Position numbers and translations under genes: made by a program. A stretch of DNA of 15,726 nucleotides. It comes from Porticoccaceae bacterium. Lineage in GTDB: Bacteria; Pseudomonadota; Gammaproteobacteria; Pseudomonadales; Porticoccaceae. The stretch covers positions 36,634-52,359 of the forward strand of contig DLXZ01000207.1 in NCBI GenBank assembly GCA_003448675.1. Direction: 5' to 3'. A model generated the notes under the pieces. It was given only the letters and a program-made list of their open reading frames with translations. It made no database searches and was not told the origin of the DNA. Shown in pieces: positions 14,341 through 15,726 of this stretch. Each line of letters begins with the position of its first letter. The first letter of the stretch is position 1.

Positions 14341-15726
14341 TTAAAAGCTGTACTTAAAGGTGGCTGAAACGTTATCCCGGTCGGACCAGGTGCCTTCCTT
14401 ACCCGGCCACCAGGTATGAGCGATTTCCAGAGACATCTTGCTCTGATAATCGAAAGTCACACTGGCACGGACAGTACGCTGGTTTTCTACCAGGGCCCCT
14501 GTGTTAAAGGTTTCGTAACCTTCAACGTTGTGAACCCAAACAAAAGTAGGCTTGACATTGAGGTTCCAAAACAGGTTGTTGTACTCATAGGCGGCAACAA
14601 TGGTGTAACCCCAGGCGAAATCCGTAACCAGGCGATCCAGCTGATCCACACCAGGTGATGCCTCAAACCCGTGCGCAACTGCTGTGTTCGGCCCCGCTAC
14701 TGTCACCTTATCGGTAGGGTCGCCGCGATCCTGACCGTCTACCCACTGGAATTGCCAGTCTAGAAGATAGGACTGCTTGTCAGCACCGAAAGGGCCACCA
14801 CCGACTGAGTAGGTGAGGTTACCCAACCAAGTGTAAACGTCATTGGCTTCGTTTTCACAGCCCGGAACGCCACCCGTATCTGGGTAATTTGGCGTCCAGC
14901 TTGTAGGGAATGGCGCCGCGCCGATGGCACCAAGAATGCCCGCTAGACCGAAAAAGTTCTGGCACTCACGAGTGTCCCAGAAATCTTCACGCATACTGAT
15001 TTCTGTCTGGAAAGATATCCCGGTCTGGCCCACTTCGCCATTAAGAGATATCGCATAGGTGTCCTGGTCTTCTGAAAACACTTCATGATAAGTGGTAAAA
15101 AGGCCGGGGATGGTGCCGGGACCCGTAGGATCGTAATTTGCTTGCAGGTAGGGTTGCTGAGCATGGCTACGTACCCAGTAAATCCCCAAGTCCATGTAAT
15201 TCAGATCTTCCAGAATGTGATGTAAGGCTATACCCCACTGACCGCCCCGTTTGGGCTTGTCGGAACCGCGTTTTTCAACACCAGGCACACTCAGATCAGG
15301 GTTGAAGCCCTGGCCCAGGAAATCGAAGGGGCTAAATAAGGTGCCCACCGGGATAAACTGGCTGCGCCGCCAGTTCCAGACATAGTAGGCCTCAACTGCG
15401 GTGTTATCGGTGATTTCATAGTTGAAATACACCATTTCCTGAGGCAGCAGACGCTCCTTCACTTCAGTCCCGGGCGTAGTAGTTTTTGCGAGATCAGAGG
15501 GGTTGATAACCGTGCTCAAGCCACCGCCCATGATATTGCTCTCACCCCAGTTAACCACCTGCTTGCCGACCCTCAGAGAAACCGGCCGGTCGGCTATTTC
15601 AAAGCGGGACCAGACAAAAAGATCGTAGAGAGTGAAAGCGTTATATTCATTGCGCGCGCCTTCCGGTATGCCGTCAAGGGTGCCAGCAGGTGTGCCAGGG
15701 ACACAATTTGAACACTTGTTAGAGCC
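14341..15726 (-). CDS. DUF1302 family outer-membrane protein, C-terminal part
   Basis: The frame enters from the right edge without a start and yields 461 residues of a protein usually about 550-650 long. It belongs to DUF1302, predicted outer-membrane beta-barrels almost always paired with DUF1329. Early in the visible part are LYDLFVWSRFEI, RVGKQVVNWGES and the segment GGLSTVINPSDL, all typical of the family. Alternating polar/aromatic strands with many Trp and Tyr run to the C-terminus, which ends NVSATFKYSF; a final phenylalanine is the usual barrel-assembly signal. A CSNC pair sits close to the edge and two further cysteines occur later (CQNFFG, GCEN). The GTG within VVNW is not the real start, since coding sequence continues 56 codons beyond it. 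The signal peptide and operon promoter lie outside the window. Confidence 0.9.
   Translation of the reverse strand, partial: GSNKCSNCVPGTPAGTLDGIPEGARNEYNAFTLYDLFVWSRFEIADRPVSLRVGKQVVNWGESNIMGGGLSTVINPSDLAKTTTPGTEVKERLLPQEMVYFNYEITDNTAVEAYYVWNWRRSQFIPVGTLFSPFDFLGQGFNPDLSVPGVEKRGSDKPKRGGQWGIALHHILEDLNYMDLGIYWVRSHAQQPYLQANYDPTGPGTIPGLFTTYHEVFSEDQDTYAISLNGEVGQTGISFQTEISMREDFWDTRECQNFFGLAGILGAIGAAPFPTSWTPNYPDTGGVPGCENEANDVYTWLGNLTYSVGGGPFGADKQSYLLDWQFQWVDGQDRGDPTDKVTVAGPNTAVAHGFEASPGVDQLDRLVTDFAWGYTIVAAYEYNNLFWNLNVKPTFVWVHNVEGYETFNTGALVENQRTVRASVTFDYQSKMSLEIAHTWWPGKEGTWSDRDNVSATFKYSF

Noticed and set aside
15559..15726. Treating the GTG at 15558 as the DUF1302 start
   Set aside because: The same frame stays open and family-like (LYDLFVWSRFEI, RVGKQ) to the window edge, so the gene is truncated by the window rather than short.
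1..15726. CRISPR arrays, tRNA or rRNA genes, insertion sequences, phage or toxin-antitoxin genes
   Set aside because: I looked for spaced repeats, cloverleaf-like segments, transposase motifs and small paired genes on both strands and found none.

Overview
This window most likely comes from the chromosome of an aerobic or facultative, probably aquatic gammaproteobacterium. The inference rests on gene content: a cbb3-type oxidase, a cytochrome c5-like lipoprotein, an NfeD/slipin pair, and a DUF1302/DUF1329/YCF48/RND envelope set. A Cellvibrionales-like lineage (Halieaceae/Spongiibacteraceae) is a reasonable guess but cannot be proven here. Base composition looks even and moderately GC-rich. 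I saw no insertion sequence, phage gene, tRNA, rRNA or CRISPR array, so this reads as core chromosome rather than a genomic island.

Layout from left to right. (1) 1-622, minus: the N-terminal 207 residues of CcoN, the catalytic subunit of cbb3 oxidase, cut by the window edge. A candidate FNR/Anr box and a -10 element lie upstream with class II promoter spacing. (2) 992-3204, minus: a two-gene operon of a membrane serine protease NfeD (TTG start) and a slipin (SPFH/stomatin-like), overlapping by 4 bases. (3) 3421-5055, plus: a stand-alone biotin-dependent acyl-CoA carboxylase carboxyltransferase subunit, ended by a bidirectional terminator shared with a convergent gene. (4) 5123-5554, minus: a cytochrome c5-like lipoprotein, divergent from (5) 5662-6228, plus: a phosphoribosyltransferase with a GTG start. 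(6) 6270-7493, minus: a family III CoA-transferase, divergent from (7) 7674-8465, plus: a sirtuin-type NAD-dependent deacylase. (8) 8594-11029, minus: an RND/MMPL exporter; 11519-12658, minus: an exported YCF48-like beta-propeller; 12918-14318, minus: a DUF1329 periplasmic protein; and 14341-15726, minus: a DUF1302 outer-membrane barrel, cut by the right edge.

The least understood part is 8594-15726. Four co-oriented genes would place one protein in the outer membrane (DUF1302), two in the periplasm or exported (DUF1329, YCF48) and one proton-driven pump in the inner membrane (RND). Together they look like a trans-envelope route for a hydrophobic molecule. A strong terminator splits them into at least two transcription units. 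The cargo is unknown. The acyl-CoA carboxyltransferase and CoA-transferase nearby hint at lipid or acyl-CoA metabolism, but they are not in the same operon.
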